From Alphaproteobacteria bacterium (GTDB lineage: Bacteria > Pseudomonadota > Alphaproteobacteria > Sphingomonadales > SMXR01): 5,373 bases of DNA. Made by a program: the position numbers and the translations under genes. The DNA is taken from the NCBI GenBank assembly GCA_004356215.1, contig SMXR01000097.1:1-5373 (forward strand), read 5' to 3'. Of this stretch, positions 4,432 to 5,373 are shown piece after piece (position 1 is the first letter of the stretch; every line of letters begins with the position of its first letter). The notes beneath the pieces are model-generated. The model saw only the letters and a list, made by a program, of their open reading frames with translations. It had not been told where the DNA came from and ran no database searches.

Positions 4432-5373
4432 AACACAAAACCCCAACATTTATTGCTGCGGTAAGCCTGCTTTTGGGCTCCACCAGCATGGCTTTTGCGC
4501 AAGATGCGACCGATGGTGATGACCAGGGCGTTGAACTGGTTTTCATTACCGGCACATTTATTCCCAAACAAAGCGGAAAATCATCCAGCCCATTGGCTGT
4601 GGTTAATACTCAAGATATCCGTGATACTGGTGCCGGCACTATTGCCGATGTTATCCAGAATCTGACCATCAATACCGGGTCGCAAAATTATACCGATGCG
4701 TTTACCCAAAATGTTTCCACTGGCACAACCAATGTCAATCTGCGCGGTCTTGGGGTTTCCTCCACACTGATTTTACTGAACGGTAACCGCCAGGTGGTCT
4801 CAGGCGCCCCGACCGATGGCGGCCTGTTGTTTGTCGACACTTCGTCGCTGATCCCGATGATAGCTATCGGCCGCATCGAGATTGTAAAAGACGGTGCAAC
4901 TTCTACTTACGGCAGTGATGCAGTTGCCGGTGTTATCAACTTTATCACCCGTAATGACTTTTCCGGGGTTGAAATTTCTGTCGGCGGTAGAACGGTGACC
5001 GAAGATTCGCAGCGGGATTTAAATATTGAAGGCATTTTCGGCTTTGGCAACGACACCTCCCATTTTATGGCCGCCTTTGGCTATCTGGACCGAACTTCGC
5101 TGACCACCGCGGAACGCCGTTTCCCCGGCAGCCTTGACCCAATCACTGGTGATTTTTCGAACGCCGGCCAGCCAGGCTCGTTTATCATACCCTACTTTCC
5201 AAGCGGGTCGGATGCCACAACGCAAGCTTTATGGTCCTTTTTGTTCGATCCCTCGGGTGGCGGTGGCTTGATTCCTGGTATTGCAGATTTTGTCGAACCC
5301 CTATTGGGAGCCCCAATTGTCCCCGGGGCCCTGGTTCCCCTTTTGGCCGACCCCGATTGTTCTGCAGGTGAAA
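4428..5373 (+). CDS. TonB-dependent outer-membrane receptor, N-terminal part (cut by window end)
   Basis: The frame is open from ATG 4428 to the window end: 315 codons plus one base, with no stop. Residues 1-24 form a Sec signal peptide (KHK start, hydrophobic core, AFA-Q cleavage site). ELVFITGTF at 36-44 resembles the TonB box region. The plug domain spans about residues 53-175: SPLAVVNTQDI, IADVIQNL, VNLRGLG, STLILLNGNRQV, IGRIEIVKDGATSTYGSDA and AGVINFITR. The barrel begins with VEISVGGRT and FMAAFGYLDRT. Such receptors are usually 700-1000 residues long and import siderophores, vitamin B12, sugars or other large nutrients, using energy from TonB-ExbB-ExbD. The plug resembles the large group common in sphingomonads and marine gammaproteobacteria. 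The substrate cannot be read from this part. Residues 275-305 are unusually hydrophobic and rich in Gly and Pro for an extracellular loop. The gene is transcribed away from the YggT operon. Confidence 0.95.
   Translation, partial: MKHKTPTFIAAVSLLLGSTSMAFAQDATDGDDQGVELVFITGTFIPKQSGKSSSPLAVVNTQDIRDTGAGTIADVIQNLTINTGSQNYTDAFTQNVSTGTTNVNLRGLGVSSTLILLNGNRQVVSGAPTDGGLLFVDTSSLIPMIAIGRIEIVKDGATSTYGSDAVAGVINFITRNDFSGVEISVGGRTVTEDSQRDLNIEGIFGFGNDTSHFMAAFGYLDRTSLTTAERRFPGSLDPITGDFSNAGQPGSFIIPYFPSGSDATTQALWSFLFDPSGGGGLIPGIADFVEPLLGAPIVPGALVPLLADPDCSAGE

Overview
The window is an ordinary stretch of bacterial chromosome. It most likely comes from an alphaproteobacterium of moderate GC content. Two things suggest this: the tail of an IalB-family (invasion-associated locus B) protein sits directly before rlmN, and the order YggT-family, DUF167, folD is also common in that class. 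This is recalled family knowledge, not a search result, and the order within the class is not resolved. I see no insertion sequence, phage gene, CRISPR array, tRNA, rRNA or defence system.

Layout. Positions 1-2111 are read on the + strand: the last 44 codons of an IalB-like protein, then rlmN (23S rRNA A2503 and tRNA A37 methyltransferase), then a 2-oxoglutarate/Fe(II) dioxygenase of the prolyl-hydroxylase type. The IalB stop and the rlmN start are one base apart, and 28 bp separate rlmN from the dioxygenase, so the three probably form one transcription unit. Positions 2108-4237 are read on the - strand as a tight operon: YggT-family membrane protein, DUF167 protein, folD and a MarC-family membrane protein, with gaps of 6, 12 and 0 bp. 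The two units converge and their stop codons overlap in a shared TTAA, with no visible terminator. Positions 4238-4427 form a divergent control region. From 4428 to the window end runs the first 315 codons of a TonB-dependent outer-membrane receptor, cut off by the window edge.

The genes are mainly housekeeping: RlmN in ribosome and tRNA maturation, FolD in one-carbon metabolism, and three envelope proteins. The dioxygenase has no proven substrate; sitting beside rlmN, it could modify part of the translation machinery, but that is inference.

The most interesting signals are in the control DNA. (1) A perfect 12-bp inverted repeat encloses the start codon of the dioxygenase and would pair its Shine-Dalgarno sequence. 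One arm overlaps a smaller hairpin that instead leaves the Shine-Dalgarno in its loop, so the two folds exclude each other and look like a translational switch. (2) A terminator-shaped hairpin with six T's lies upstream of the receptor promoter, pointing toward it, with no + strand gene to terminate. (3) A second terminator-like hairpin lies antisense in the end of the DUF167 gene. (4) The receptor start overlaps, as ATGA, the stop of an 8-codon leader frame. (5) A 7-bp dyad lies between the divergent promoters. None of these is proven.
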